Below, piece after piece: positions 1 through 12,609 of a stretch of DNA of 64,000 bases (position 1 is its first letter; each line of letters starts with the position of its first letter). Under the pieces are notes generated by a model that saw nothing but the letters and a program-made list of their open reading frames with translations, was not told the origin of the DNA and made no database searches. Source of the stretch: Rhinolophus ferrumequinum (Eukaryota; Chordata; Mammalia; Chiroptera; Rhinolophidae); contig NC_046287.1 in assembly GCF_004115265.2 (NCBI RefSeq), forward strand, positions 84,264,611 through 84,328,610, given 5' to 3'. A program made the translations under genes and the position numbers.

Positions 1-735
1 GGCACTCTACTCTTACCAAGGCTTCCACAATATTTGTTTGCTTTGTTACCTGGTAGAACTTGGCTCATCAAGAAGAGAATGGTAAATAGGAGGCCAGCCG
101 TCCTCCTGGTTGGAGAGAGGAGAAAGCTTGGCTTCATTTCCAAGAGGCAGAAAAGACTTCCGTCTGTGGCTCTCTGGCACCAGCAGAATGGAATGTCTGT
201 GTCCGGATAATGAGTGCCCTTCTGTACCTCATTAGGGACACTCATGGACAGAGGAGTTCCATGTATACACAGTGGCCTTCATAAAGAGACCGGTAATCCT
301 TGTTTGGTTGGACACTCAGATCATTTGGAGGATGTGGGCACACAGTTTTGACCAGAAAACTTTGTTAAATGGGAACATAAGCTACAAACACTTTGGCAAC
401 GGATTAAAGCATATGAACAAAGAGCTATCTATATTAAGTTACAGTGAATCAGACTATGTGGAGAAACTAGCCAGTTTAACTGGTGACTAGACATTTTGTT
501 AGCTTTATTCACCCTGTTAATAATTAATCACCCCCTCACTCCTGGTCTGAACGCCCACAATGCTGTGTTCACCATGTGGTATGGTACTTTGCTGAACACA
601 CATTTACTTCTCCCAGTGTTGCGTGAGCTTCTTACTTGCTAAGACCATGCTTTGCTCCTCAGAACTGAAGAGGAAGTTGAATCATGTGTTCATATACTCT
701 CAAATCCTCCTCACTGAGTATAAAAATGCAGGACA
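1..735. other. Unrecognised non-coding sequence
   Basis: No gene, exon or repeat that I can name. A 72-codon open frame at 272-490 has no recognisable motif and no splice or promoter context, so I treat it as chance. Base composition is ordinary for mammalian intergenic DNA. Confidence 0.4.
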
Positions 736-739
736 GTGA

Positions 740-1130
740 AATGCCACTGAACATGGAGGTAGCAGGTCTGGATTTCAGTTCTAAATTTATACCTGCTACT
801 AACTAGAGGTACGGACACAGACAGGAAAATTGTCTTCCTTAAATCTCAGTAGCACCTATGTAGATCTAGCTCTGTTCAATGTAGATCAGGGGACTGTCAA
901 TTATTATTGTGCATAAAACCAACTGGGAAAGTTGCTTTAAAATGCAGACACTTAGATCCACTCTAGGAAATTTCACTTTCGTAAGGTGGAGTGGAGGCTA
1001 GAAGCCTGCATTTTACCTAGAAGCCAGGTAGCTATTCTGAAATTTATTCTGGAATACTCATTGGAAAATACCAGCTTAGATCATCCGTAAACTTCTTTCT
1101 AGCTCTAATATTAAAGTATTATAAGTTCTC
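740..1130 (+). repeat. Old MIR SINE piece followed by a MER5-like hAT-Charlie relic
   Basis: Positions 740-880 follow the MIR core order (aggtctggatttcag, then a stretch like 'ctgctactaactag', then 'cttccttaaatctcagt'). Positions 880-1050 look like a MER5-type hAT-Charlie element ('gatcaggggactgtcaa ... gctttaaaatgcagac'). Both are strongly diverged, and the boundaries are approximate because they were judged by eye. Confidence 0.45.
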
Positions 1131-1177
1131 TGTCTTAGAATAAAATCTCATGGTTGGCTTTTATGACAGCAGGATAG

Positions 1178-1180
<3 letters not shown>

Positions 1181-1213
<33 letters not shown>
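1181..1213. repeat. (TG)n microsatellite
   Basis: About 16 uninterrupted TG units, followed by a degraded TG/CA-rich tail to about 1240. Confidence 0.95.
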
Positions 1214-1215
<2 letters not shown>

Positions 1216-1564
1216 ACATGCATATGTATGTGTGTGTTTGCAGCATGGAGGGGTGAAAAACACTCCTTAATCCATGCAAAATTAGATTCTAGGTTTATGA
1301 AGAATACTTAGGAATTGGCCTGTGACTAATTAAATTGGCAGAGCAATCTGTTTGGAAGAAGGCTATTGCAGTAATAGAGGCTAGATGAGGCTCCAAACTG
1401 TATAGAGAGAAGGGAGGGAAAATGAGGTACAAATTATAGGGACATAATGACATATATAAAGAAAGTGCACATATATGAGTAATCCAGTATTTTTAACCTG
1501 AGTGCCTAAGTATATGGTAATAACATTTATTAAGATCTGGACTAGTAAGTGAAGTGCAACTGGT

Positions 1565-2010
1565 AACCAGCCTCCCAAATAGCTCCATTCTAGTATTCAC
1601 ACCCTTGTGCAGTTCCTTTCCGGACTGAAGGGGACTGACTTGTGTAACCAATGGGTTATGGCAGAAATGATGGAGCGTAAGTTCTAAGGCGAGGTCCTAA
1701 GTGGTATTACAAGTTCAGTTCTGTGTTATTGGACTCAGTCTGGGTGAAACGAGCTTACATTTCATGAAGATATTCCAGCAAGACTATGGAAGTGTCCACA
1801 TGGAAGGAACTACGGCCTCTTGTGAACAGCCACATGAGTGAGCCATCTCGAAAGATCCTTTAGACCAAGCCAAGCCAGTGCTAGCGGATCCCAGGGTTAG
1901 CCAGGATGCCTTCCAGCTCAGCCCCAGAATTTCTGTGGCACCCAAGGAAATGTAGGACATTTCCAGAGTCTCTGATGGGCTTTGTGAGCCGTTCCTACAC
2001 ATTTATTTCA
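1565..2010 (+). repeat. MaLR/MLT-type LTR fossil
   Basis: The order of short blocks ('cacccttgtgcagttcc', 'atggcagaaatgatgg', 'gtccacatggaaggaac', 'cacatgagtgagccatct') matches what I recall of the LTRs of the ERVL-MaLR family. No internal region is seen, so it is a solitary LTR piece. Its divergence suggests a very old insertion shared among placental mammals. Confidence 0.55.
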
Positions 2011-2139
2011 GAAAACATCAGATCCCAGGGTCCTGAGGAGAGAAAATTCCACAAAAGAGCAGGTGGGCAGGAACCTCTCTCCAGCCTTTCCAAGAAAGCA
2101 AGAGCACTCCCTGAGTCCCTGAGTTGAGCTAGAAATTAA

Positions 2140-3425
2140 CGAATTTCCTAAAATGTTCCAATCCCCTCTGGAGGCAGGGACCAGCTCAGGCCAGCAGGGG
2201 CGATTTGGGGAAGGCTTAGCCCCTGCAAACGTTTAGAAGTACTCCCCAGGGCCCAGCAACCATTTGTCCTAAACTGCAGGCCAAAGTAAGGGGATCCCTG
2301 CCCAGTCAGAGCCACCACAAAACGATCTAAAACTTTCTAAGTCAACTCTGGGGCCCAGGAACTGCTCCTGACTGCATGGACGGCAGTGGATAGCATCCGG
2401 GATGCTCCTAAGGGAACTTTTCTAAATCAGCTGTGGGGAGGGGCACAACCACTGGTTCCTACTTGGAATGGCAGGAGAGGGTGTCCCGGGCCCTCCAAAG
2501 CTTCCTCAAATTTTTATATTCTGGGAGCTGCCTTACTAACAAAGGATGCAGACAGAGGGCATCCTATGATGCCTGAGGTTCTGGAAATGGTTTAAGTCCG
2601 AGCATATAGGGAAGGCTTTGTTTAGCTGCACTAAAAGGCACAGGGAGGATGAAGGGCCACCTGAGCAAGAGCAGAATTCTCTAAGTCTTCCAGGACAGTA
2701 AGGAACCACTGCTACTGACCCATGTCGCCCTCTGCTGGCCAGGTAGCACATAAGATCACGCCTTCCAACAGACTCAGGCTAGATGTTCTGACCATGAGGG
2801 GCCTGGGCAGATCAGGTGGCAAAAGGGCAGTCAAGTGGCGAAGGCCGAGGTAGTGTTGGGGCTTAAAGACAGCGTTTCTGTCTGCGGCGTGGGACGCACG
2901 TGGCTTTGGAGTTTCTGTCGTCCTTGCAGGGAGCCCTGCCCAACCAGCCATCTGGCCGAATTACTGAAAACTGCTGTGTCCTGTGGCATGCAGGACCAGA
3001 GTCCTTCAGCCTCTGGCCAGTATTCCTCATGCACAAGTCCCCATGCTCTCCACGGCCTCCTGGTAGTTGTTTATATTTTTCCTCCTGTTGCTCATGTCTG
3101 CAAACATGGAACACTTTTCATGGTGCAATCCTAGGACTCTGACTCCAAACTAACCCCATATCAATGACTTGTTCTTCACTTAGAGGAATCTGTACTATAA
3201 TCTCGGTCTCCTTAGTTTAATATTACTATAATTATTAAAATTACTAGTATTTATGTTATTTTTGTGTATCATCACGGTAGTCCTGTTTTTTATTTGTCAT
3301 TAATTTTTAGTACCATTTTTAATCTAGGATCATGTTTGCGGTGGTTAAACAATACTGAATGGAGCTTCTCTATTTATAAAGGCAGTTTGATTTAATGAAG
3401 ATGATGATAGACATGATATACACAG
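2140..3425 (+). repeat. Composite low-copy repeat, copy 1
   Basis: The copy runs in order: diverged GC-rich internal repeats of about 110 bases (2150-2700, each around 'ctctggggcccaggaactgc'); a block with 'tgtcgccctctgctggcc' (2724-2741); a GC-rich block (2830-3120) ending in 'tgcaatcctaggactctgactcc'; and an AT-rich block (3180-3425) with 'attactataattattaaaa' and 'gtggttaaacaatactgaat'. The same order recurs in the neighbouring copies. I do not recognise the family. Several short open frames inside it are shadows shared between copies, not genes. Confidence 0.7.
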
Positions 3426-4850
3426 CTGCTTGCACGTTTTCCCTTTACTGCCTGGGAGTCCTTGTACTGCCAGAGCCTCCGGAAAAATGTAACAGTACCC
3501 TGGAGGACCCAGCAACCACCTTTGTTGGCCTGCAAGTTCCAGCAAGGGCATTCGTGGCCATCAGAGTCACCACGAAGTTTGCTAAGCCAACTTGGGGCTA
3601 CAGGGCCTGCTCCTGCAGGCATGGACAAGTCATGAATGACATCCATGGTATTCCTGAGAGCCCTCTGATGTCAGGGAGTCCAGAGGGAGGATGCCCTTGA
3701 TCTGCCTGAGCCCCTAAAATTTTGCAAGTGCCCTTCAGTGCCAGCAACCTCTTGTTCTGGCCTTGATGACCCAGGGAGCCCTTGAACTGCCAGAGCCATC
3801 ACAACATTTTCTAATCCCACTCAGGGTTGTAGGAACTGCTCTTATTCCTTTGGAAAGGTTGGAGAGGGTGTCTACACAAGCATGTGCCTCCTTAGAATTT
3901 TCCATGTCAGCTCAGAGTCCAGAAACTGCTATTGTCAACACTTGAAGCTCAAGTGTGTCCAAGGCCCCGCTGAGCCTCTGGAAATATTCGAAGTCCCTTC
4001 AGGTGTCCTGGCAATTCTGGTTCTGCCGTGGAAGGCACTGAAATTGTGACCAATCAGCCTGAGCAGTGCAGAAAGTTGTGAGTTGTTCAGAAGTCCATGA
4101 CCCACTCCCATTGGCCTGTGTCGCCCCCTGCTGGTCTAGCATCACCTGTGGAAGATAGGCAGAAGCAGGATGTCTGGACCGCCAGGGTTCTGTGAGAATC
4201 GCCTGGCAGAAGGCATCCAGGCAGTGAAGGCTGAAGTAACGCAGGGGCTTAATGTAGGTATAGTACGGGTTTCCGCACACTGGGCGTGGGTCTGGAGTCC
4301 TGCGTTCCTTGCATGGAGCCAGCTGCATCATGGCGGGGTGGGAGCAACTTATGAAATCTCGTGGGTGTGGAGTGAGGGGAAAGCTCAGGACCGAAGGCCA
4401 TTTATCTCTGTCCCTCAGAACACCCCTCCAGGTTTGTGCAAGAGTTCCCAAGTTCACCCGCGTCCTCCTCCTCCTTGGTTTTCTATTCCTCTCTGCTGCT
4501 ACTTTCTGCCTTAATTTTTTTTCTTTGTGCAGACCTCAGACTCTGATGCCATGAGTCTGATATCCATGAGGCTAGAAATTGGTACCTTGTCATTCACAGA
4601 GGGGAGCCTATACTCTCCTATTACCTTAGGTTTATTTTTATCATGAATAATGGTGGTATGATTATCATTGTGATGATCATTTTTGTTATCGTTATTTATT
4701 CTTACAATTTTATTGGTAGTATTCATTATTACTTTATTAGCACGTTATTAGTAATTATTCACCTTTTTTTCCTTATTATGGATTATTTTTGTGGTCAGTT
4801 TATACACCACTGAGTAGAACTTAGAAAAATCTGTGGTTGCTTAGGTAGGC
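3425..4850 (+). repeat. Composite low-copy repeat, copy 2 (tandem to copy 1)
   Basis: It follows copy 1 head to tail. Internal repeats of about 110 bases run from about 3430 to 4080 ('aactgctcttattcctttgg', 'gtgtccaaggcc'). The 'tgtcgccccctgctggtc' block is at 4119-4136, the GC-rich block at 4150-4540, and the AT-rich block at 4560-4830. The tandem placement gives a unit of about 1.3-1.4 kb. Confidence 0.65.
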
Positions 4851-5049
4851 AGATTGACATATCTGTGTCTTACAGTGAAGTAACAAAATTTCTTGGGACA
4901 ATGAGGGGACTGAGAATATTTTCAGAGGCTCAGGCATTCCTAGGATGCCCCCCTTGCACCTCAATTTTCACTAATGTTGGCTTCCTGGCTCTGAGCTGAA
5001 GTTGAAAACGCTGGGGCAAGTGGTGACTCTTTAACCGGTCTTTCTAGAA

Positions 5050-5560
5050 AGCCAAGAATGATATCAGTCCCTCGGTACACTTAGAAAAAGATTTCATGGC
5101 TAAGGGCACCCTGCTGGCAGCACAGGGCTGCCAGCACAGGCAGGCACATGCCTCCAGAGGGGCCTTGGAGTATAACGTAGACTTGTCTTACAAGAGGGGA
5201 CCGACTGGTACAGCTGGAATTGGGAAAATCAGTGTGTGTATGTCTTTTGGAGAACCCTCTGTAAGGGTCTTCAGTTAATTGGACACCGTTTGTAAACAGG
5301 GAAACTCTATTCAATATTGTTTAACAACAAGCAAAAAAAATTCGTACTAATAAATGTAATAATACAAATAGTAATGAATTACAATAACAAGAATAACAAT
5401 GATGATCATAGTGGCATTAACACTAACACTAATGATAATAACAATAAAAAACCTAAGAGATCAGAGTACAAACTCTTTAAAGTAATGACAAGCTACCAGG
5501 TCTCTTGGGGTAGTTTAGATTCAGAGTCCTAAATCTACAAAAAAGAAAATAGTTCCATAA
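5050..5560 (-). repeat. Composite low-copy repeat, copy 3 (inverted, partial)
   Basis: Its reverse complement carries the AT-rich block ('attgttattatcattag', 'gttgttaaacaatattgaat') followed by the start of the internal-repeat block. It therefore lies opposite to copies 1, 2 and 4. Confidence 0.6.
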
Positions 5561-5639
5561 GGAAAACCAAGCAGGAGGATATAAAAGAAAACCAACCATG
5601 AGAAGGACATTGGTGAACTTGGGATGTGGTGTGCAAACC

Positions 5640-6560
5640 CTAGAAAGACACACTTAAGGATCTGTAATAGAAGCTTCTTGGACTGGGGCCAGGCTGCAGC
5701 AGATTTTGACAGTTTGTCAACTGTCTGATGAGAATGGGTGTCATGGAAGGAAGGCAGGAGCCAGAGCTATAGTTAGCACAAAGAAGCCAAGCATACCGTG
5801 TTCATTAAGCCCCCAGCATTATCTCAGCCGTCACCTCCTGGCCCATTTCGACCCCCTTAGCCCAAGAGCATAGTGAATGATGCCCTACAACACCCCTAGG
5901 TGGGGATATGGGAACTGACATGCTTGTACCATGAGGTGCCCTGGTGAGAAGATGGCAGAAAGGCAGCCAGTGGGTGGAGGCGGATGGAGTGCTGGGGATT
6001 CAGATTTCCAGTAGGAATGGCTTCTGAGTGGAGGATAGAGGCACCCGTGTGGCTGGGGAGACCTGTTTTCTGTCTGAACTACTAAGAGCTGTTGAGTGTC
6101 TTATGGGAGGGCCCAAGCCAGAGTCCAGTTTTCCCCTCCTGGAGGGATTCACACACATGTCCCTATAGTAATCCATGCTCACCTATAACTTGTTTTCCTT
6201 TCCTCTACTGCTGCTGGTGTTTGCCTTCACGGAACTCATTTCAGGATGCAATTCTAGGACTCTGACTGCAAACCTCCTGATGAGGACTCATATTGGCACA
6301 CTACTGTACACTTAGGGGATTCTGTGACCCAATTTCCATCTCCTTAGATGAATATCACTATTAAATTATTACTGTTTACATGTGTCATTAACATTATTGC
6401 TGTTCTTCATTGTTATTGTTATTATTATAATTCTTATGGTCAATTTTTGTAGTTGTTATACTACAGTTTAATAGAGTTTCCTGTTCATGATTGAGATGTG
6501 ATTTAATGAAGATAATTAGGAGAGTCTCCTCACAGACATAACACACAGCTGATCGTGGCT
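5640..6560 (+). repeat. Composite low-copy repeat, copy 4
   Basis: GC-rich block with 'gatggcagaaaggcagcc' (5951-5968), then 'ggatgcaattctaggactctgactg' (from about 6243), then the AT-rich block 6350-6530 ('attgttattgttattatt', 'tgatttaatgaag'). It matches the layout of copies 1 and 2 but with more drift. Internal-repeat remnants may continue to about 6760. Confidence 0.6.
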
Positions 6561-6739
6561 GTCACTGTACCACCTGATGTCTATTGGTGAAGTAACCCTC
6601 TCAAGCTTGCAGCGGAGACTCAGGGGAAGGTATCCTGTCCCTCCATTAACCTACTGAAAAATTTAGAAGCATCCTTGTGGTCCTAATAACCATATTCTCA
6701 GGCTTCCAAGTCTTATCAAGGGGACTTGGACTATGTGTG

Positions 6740-7130
6740 AAAATGCCTGAAAAAGTAAAGATCCAGTGATCCCATTGCTTACTTTCTGTTCATATTAACA
6801 AGGACATTTGCCCAGAAATAGCTGTGGATGCATTTTCTACTGGAAGGGAAGTGTTTGAACTACACAAATGTCAACCAGTAGAAGGGATTAAAAAAGAAAA
6901 CCCCAGGGCATCTACACAAATAAATAGTAAACCTCAGTGAACCTGAATGAACTAGAGCTACATGTGTCAATGGGAGTTTTTTCAGGAACAATTATTTGGG
7001 TCAAACGGCAAGGTGCAGAATGAAACAGAAAGTGTATTGACAAATGTACAAATGTTTTTACTTGCATAAAATATATATTGTTAAAATTTTACAAGGTATT
7101 AACTTTTTAAAATGCTTGGAAATGGTCAAT
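6740..7130 (+). repeat. Old LINE-1 3' region fragment
   Basis: Text such as 'ggcatctacacaaataaat', 'gaactagagctacatgtgtc' and 'ttgacaaatgtacaaatg' follows the order of the 3' end of old L1M elements. Strongly diverged. From 7130 to 7600 the sequence is AT-rich and I see nothing else in it. Confidence 0.4.
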
Positions 7131-7619
7131 AACAATCACTGAATATTACGCCAACAGATTATTAGATCAAATATGATTAGATCGTACATTAATTCGATTA
7201 TGTGGAAGTGAATAGATGCCTCCAAAAGGTAGAACCCTATGTGCAAGAATATCTTTTAAATTATGATAAATAGTCCCAAATTGTCCATCAAAACACATTG
7301 GCCATCAAATTGTCTTCAAAACAACATTAATCATGTTCATTTCCTAGAAGAGTGTATGAAAGAGCTTATTTCAAATAAATTAAGAAGACAATATCAATAA
7401 CTTTTATGATTTTCAAATTTCACAGAAAAATGTATCAAGTTAATATTGTTATTTCTATTTCCCCAATCACCACTGAGGTTGGTTGCTTCCATTTTTCACT
7501 AAAATGACCATTCATATTTCTTTCACTGTTTAATTTTTCATGGTTCATGATTTTTTATTTGGTTGATTTCCATTTTCAATTTGAGAGGAAGTACTGTTAT
7601 ATATGTATGGCATCTTCTC

Positions 7620-7790
7620 CGAAAGCATTCACGCAGGTAGACGCTCGTGCACACAACAAAGAAGAAATCTGTCCTAGAAGCTGTTCTCACAAGTCAGCTG
7701 CCAGTCAAGAAACCTGCCATGAGATCCTCCTGTCCTACAGTGTCTCCCATGGAAAAGGAAGTCCGGACCCTGAAACTCCCGGGAACCGGC
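7620..7790 (+). pseudogene. Relic of a FAM90A last coding exon
   Basis: The translated stretch HTTKKKSVLEAVLTSQLP, continuing with a '..KKPAM.SS...SP' pattern, lines up with HTTKRKGVLDPDLTSSSP and '..RKPDMTSMASP' of the intact FAM90A-like gene at 59633-59720. At the DNA level, blocks such as 'cacacaacaaagaagaaa' match 'cacacgacaaagaggaaa'. Only about 170 bases are recognisable. Upstream it fades into AT-rich DNA, and downstream it runs straight into the CpG island. It is probably what is left of a duplicated FAM90A copy. I infer duplication rather than exon capture because there are no flanking splice sites that would make it a used exon. Confidence 0.65.
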
Positions 7791-8420
7791 GGAAGCCCGC
7801 TAGGCCCGCCCTCCACAAGCCCCTCCCCTGACCCCGCCCCTCCCTAGGCCCCGCCCCTCCGAGCAAGCAGCTTCCTACCAACCCGGAAGCAGATTCCCTA
7901 GCTCTAGCGTCGGGTGCCTCGGGGTGAGTTTTACTGTTTCTAGTTGGTACTCGCACGCTGATTCCTCCGACGCCGCGGCCCCCACACCCGGAGCCCAGTG
8001 TCCTGGACGCATTACCGACCCGCACCCGCCAGCCCCGTCTAAGGGAGCCCCGCCTTGTCAGCAGCCGCTCTCCTGCCGGGTCGGGATCCGCGTCAGTTTC
8101 AGGTAAAATAGCTCCGCGACCGGACGCCGCCGGGACCTTTCTGCCTTGGCTCCTTCACCGTTTCCCCTCTCCGCCCCGCGCGGTGTCTGGAGGTGGATTC
8201 GCGGTTCCTGGGGGCAGCTCAGGTCGCCCCGCCGTCCCTCCCTTGGGTTCTGCAGAGCCGTCCTCCTCCCCATCTTGCCGTCGTTCTGGGGCCCAGTCCT
8301 GCTGCCCCTCGACCCCCCCTTCCCAGTCCCCACCTCGGGGAGGCCCCTGAGCCTCGTATTGGGGCGCTCACCCGCCCCTGCCCTGTGACCCCGAACCCAT
8401 CCCACTGGCCGTGCCTGTCA
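7740..8420 (+). promoter_or_regulatory. CpG-island promoter, probable first exon of the ZNF705-like gene
   Basis: Sharp rise in G+C and CpG, with several GC boxes ('ccccgcccc' type at about 7830-7857) and no TATA box. This is typical of KRAB zinc finger promoters. A good splice donor follows 'gtgcctcggg' (exon end 7923, then gtgagt), so a non-coding first exon of roughly 7860-7923 is likely. Assigning it to the gene whose start codon lies 15 kb downstream is inference: it is the only CpG island upstream of that gene on the same strand. Confidence 0.6.
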
Positions 8421-8600
8421 ATGTGTGTTTACGTTCCCGCTGTCCCACTGGAAAGTGTGCTCTTCCTGGGCAGGGGCATCTTTATTCTATTCCTGTGAGT
8501 GCGGAGGTGAGGCGTGTGATGAGGGTCAAGAGAGACCAGAAGAGAAGCAGAGAGACAGTGAGTCAGGGAGGGTGAGGGAGAAACGGGGGAAGGTGGGTCC
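8390..8600 (+). repeat. CpG-island flank, duplicated at 63185-63395
   Basis: The blocks 'cccatcccactgg', 'tcccactggaaa', 'gctcttcctgggcag' and 'gagtcaggga' occur in the same order and spacing at 63185-63395. Rough identity is 80% by eye. This marks a local segmental duplication of the first intron edge of the ZNF705-like gene. Confidence 0.7.
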
Positions 8601-8769
8601 GGTGGACTTGGAAAGACACATGAGAGTGAAAGAGAGTGATCTGGGCAAGAAACAGTGAGATAAATGGAAATAGACAAAAAGACGATCAGCAGAGAGATGA
8701 ACGAGGACAGACTAGGAGGAAGGGTCTGACCAGCAGTAGCAGTGGGCAAGAAAAGGGTAGATCCCAAAT

Positions 8770-10530
8770 TCATTAGTTTTTTTTCTTAATTTCCAATTTT
8801 CAGTCCCTTTTAAATGTATTGTGTCCGATTCAGATTATGAGGTCTCAATGGTTTTCCAGCCTTTATTATATGTTCACGGCATTCTTTGGTGCTTAGCAAA
8901 TAATTTTACACTATTTCAATGTGGTCTTGGTAAGGATATTGATGATTTTTTTACATTAACAGTCAAAACCTAAGTTAACTAATATTCGATATCTTCCTCC
9001 CCTTGTCGTCTGCTAACTTAGCGAGATGTGAACTAAAGTTTCCAACTAAATATGTGTGCTCTTTGCCACGTCTCTGAAAATGATCAAGGATGAGCTGGAT
9101 TGCCGTGGGGTATTTTTTGGAAGAGAGCTCATCTGTTCATGGAGAATAAATTGCTCAGAGCTGTTTCCATTGCTGACCTTCTTTCATGTGTTCCAGTGCT
9201 ACTAATTAGATACTAATTCTGACATTCATAATGTTTGATAGTTTAATGTGATGTTCTGGAAAAGGGAAATGAAAAACTTGAGATCATTGTAATTAAAACC
9301 ATGAAAAAGAGGTGGCTCTTGCTCAGTAGTATGAAATATGATCTGTAATTTTTAATGGCAGGGGTGGGAAGGGCAGACACTGCCGCTGTCCCGTCCCCAT
9401 GTCATTCCTGTGAAGACAGTGCTGGTTCCTCTCTACTGGCCTGCCCTGCAGACCTCCTTGCCTGCTCCACAGTTACAAGGCAGCTTGACAGGGGAGGGCC
9501 CAGACTTTTCAAACTGAAGTATCTTCAGAGTACATCCAAAGTATCTCCAGTGAGGAGGGAGGAAGGGGCACTGACTCTGTGAAGGAAGCTTGGAGAAGGA
9601 GTAAGAATGCTGTTTGGGGGTTAAAGATCCAGAAATGGGAGGGAGACTGAGAGGCTAAGGAGCCGGAGGAAACTTGTTTGGTACATACTTAACCTTATTA
9701 AACTTCTTGCAACATTTTTAGAGTGGATATAAAAATACCAGTTTTGTTGAGCTTCTCTTCAAGCCATGATATCTATGACATGCTTAATATCTTGTCTGAG
9801 ATACTATAAAAGATTAACAGTCATGGCAAAAAGTTATTTTTTAAGTTCATAATCTCCAATGCGTGGTAGAAACTTTATTAGACAATATTAATATTTTCTT
9901 TAGCGGCATACATTAGAAACAAACGTATCTAGGGGCAGCAGAAATTGTCATTGAAATCCTAGTTTCTGTCAGAAAGGTAAGTGATACATGAAAACATCAA
10001 ATTTAATGTAAAAAAAGCCTCTTGCCTGGGTTTTGTTTAATTGCTGTGTGGTTTTCAAACTGGTTGATTATTTGTTGACTGTACATTTTGCTCATTCAAA
10101 CAGGATATTCTAGAATAAGCAGGCATTTTGATTTCCTGTGTAATCCACATTCATGTCATAGCAACTATCATCTTTTTTCTTTTAAAAATATTAAATGGAT
10201 TTTGTTTAGATGTGTTAATTGTTCCAAAATGTTGAAATACAAGTGAGCAAAGAATAATAGAATATAAAAATATATATGGAAAACAATCTGTCATTCAGAG
10301 TCAGCTCTTATGTAAGTTGATTTAAATATGTTTGTGTGTGTGTGTGTGTGTGTGTGTCTCTCTTCCAGAGAATCTGGCCTACCAGAAGGTGGCCAGACTC
10401 AGGGACCATGCCCTGCCCCTCAGCCCTCCAAAGCCCCTGCTACTCTGAACATTAAGGCTACGGCACTTTCTCGGCCCTGAATGTCTTGTTGCACTTTCTG
10501 ACTTCTGTTCCACCTACCATCTTCAGGTAT
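8770..10530. other. Probable intron sequence, nothing recognised
   Basis: AT-rich with a G+C-richer island at 9355-9600. A (TG)12 microsatellite lies at 10333-10356. No exon or named repeat is supported. Confidence 0.4.
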
Positions 10531-11690
10531 GTACTTCTGGCATCTTGCTTCTGAGCCTGGGGCTGTTGGTGGGTGACTGGATTGGTTCTTCCTCACCCTC
10601 CTTCGTGTTGAAGGTCTAGAGAGCATTGTGAGCGGTTCCCTGGTTCTGAGGCGTAGTACTTAGAAAATACTGCGAAGGCTCCACAGGGCAGGAACCTCCT
10701 GTCTAATCTTCCATGCTTGTTCCGTCTATTCCTGGGCCCCAAGGTGTCTTAGGAAATTTTTCATTGAGCCTGGCTGGCAGTGGGTGCTCTTCCTGGGCCT
10801 TGAATGCAGTCATGAGTGGTGGCTCATCCCTGAGGCTCAGGCAGTCCAAGACGCCCTCGTCCAGTCTCCCCTGTCAAAATGGCTACTCGGGATTCTGGAA
10901 GGAAACTTGGAAAATATGTGGACACTCATTTCTAGAAAGGGCACCAGGAGTGACCTCAAGGCATCTGTGTGTCTGTGTGTATTTTGGGGAATCCTCTGTA
11001 GTTCCCTTCAGTAAACCTGGCACCCTGAGTGGATAGCGAACTCTAATTTAGTGTTTCCTAACAACAGTAGTGATAAATCATAATTGTCATAATTACAATC
11101 ATGGTAATTAACAGCAATAATGACAGTGGTCTTTGTGGTGAGTGCAATAATAATAAGAAGAAATCTAAGGAGATGGGAGAATAGAATCCAGACCTCCACG
11201 AGTGAATGACCAGATACCCAGAGCAAGACTTGGGGTGGTTTGCCTTAAAGTCCTAAGTCTGCTCCTTGTAATATGTTCCTTGAAGTCAAAGGACAAGCAG
11301 CAGGAGGGAAAAAGAAAGACTGGAAGTTCTCGGAGATCACCTGTAGGTGAGGCTTGCTGGGAAGAGAGGAGGCCCAGGTTCAGGGCCTGCCTGCCACCCC
11401 GACACCCATCCCCATCCTGGAGCCTGGACATCTGGCAGGCAGGGGGGCCCCCTGGAAGGCAGGCGGATTGGTGACCCACTCCCTACCCCCCTACAAGGAA
11501 CATTAAGCCCCAGTACTGTCTCAGCCCTCAGTACCAGCTGCCTTTCTGCCATCTGCTCTTTTCAGCCCTTCAATATCTGCACACGTCTTACTATATCTCT
11601 GCCTGGGGCAGCTGGAAGATGCCATCCCTTGTCCTCTGGATGGCAAGTGGAGAGAACAGCCAGCAGGAACCGTTCCTGGAGAACTTAGAA
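10530..11690 (-). repeat. Composite low-copy repeat, copy 5 (inverted)
   Basis: Read on the reverse strand the order is the GC-rich block with 'cagatggcagaaaggcag' (about 11555), the 'ctccttagatttcttctta' junction, the AT-rich block (about 11170-11050), then internal repeats with 'cttggggcccaggaatag' (about 10740). This is the same order as the + strand copies, which shows that the internal repeats belong to the unit. Confidence 0.65.
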
Positions 11691-12600
11691 AATCCTGTGT
11701 GTGTAAAACTGGAAATTAAATGCGAAAGTAAAAAAGGGGTAATAATTGTGAACAAAACAGAGGATGGGAAAGATTTTGAAAAATTGTAAACTACAGACCC
11801 TCAAAAATAACATACCAGAGTCAGAGCTAGATCCCATTCTATCCGGAATTGGCTTTATAAAAAACTCCATGAGATCCTCCATGATAGAAGAAGTGTTTAT
11901 TTAAGAAATGATGCAGTAACACATGGTGACCCCCCAGCAAGAAAATATAGCTGAGCCAGAAACTCCTCTTAAAAATGCCATGAGGTATTGGATAACTACA
12001 TAAAGCAGGAAATTCATATTAATTTTCTGGTATAAAAACTTCAAAAAAGGCACACCATATGAATATTCATCACACAGAGGTGCTCAAACAAACGGATACA
12101 GCTATATGTACATAGGTCACAGAGATATAGATGGATGTGGGACAATAGCTTTCTATATGGCATGGAAAGGCAAAGCATTTAACCAAGGATGTAATCATGT
12201 GAAAATGCCTTGCTTCATCTCCTCTGACTGGTAACATTAACCAGAGTGAAAAATTCTACTTCATATGAGGATGCAAGAAAATTATCCTCATACATTTCAG
12301 ATAGAGCCAGAAAGTGTGCTACATTTGGGGTTTAGCAACCAGGCAATATCTGTTCACTTTGAAAATACTCATGAGCCCACAACTAGCAATGCACCTTCTG
12401 TGACTGTCCTTCAAAGTAATAAACTCATAATTAAGAATGTCAAGCAAAGACATTCATGTTGACGTTATTGTTATGAAACAGAAGAAACACTAAGAATTCT
12501 GCACTGAGCAAATGGTTAATAATTTGAGGTTCGCTCTTGTTTCGAAACAATAAAAAATTATGGAATTATTATGTCTCTGGCAGAACACTCAGAGAGCATT
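11690..12600. other. Probable intron, nothing recognised
   Basis: AT-rich and without supported exons. The 65-codon open frame at 12265-12462 shows no motif. Confidence 0.35.
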
Positions 12601-12609
12601 CCAGCCTGT

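Noticed and set aside
3999-4514. Overlapping open frames of 114-152 codons on both strands
   Set aside because: They lie inside composite repeat copy 2; equivalent positions in other copies are not open in the same frame.
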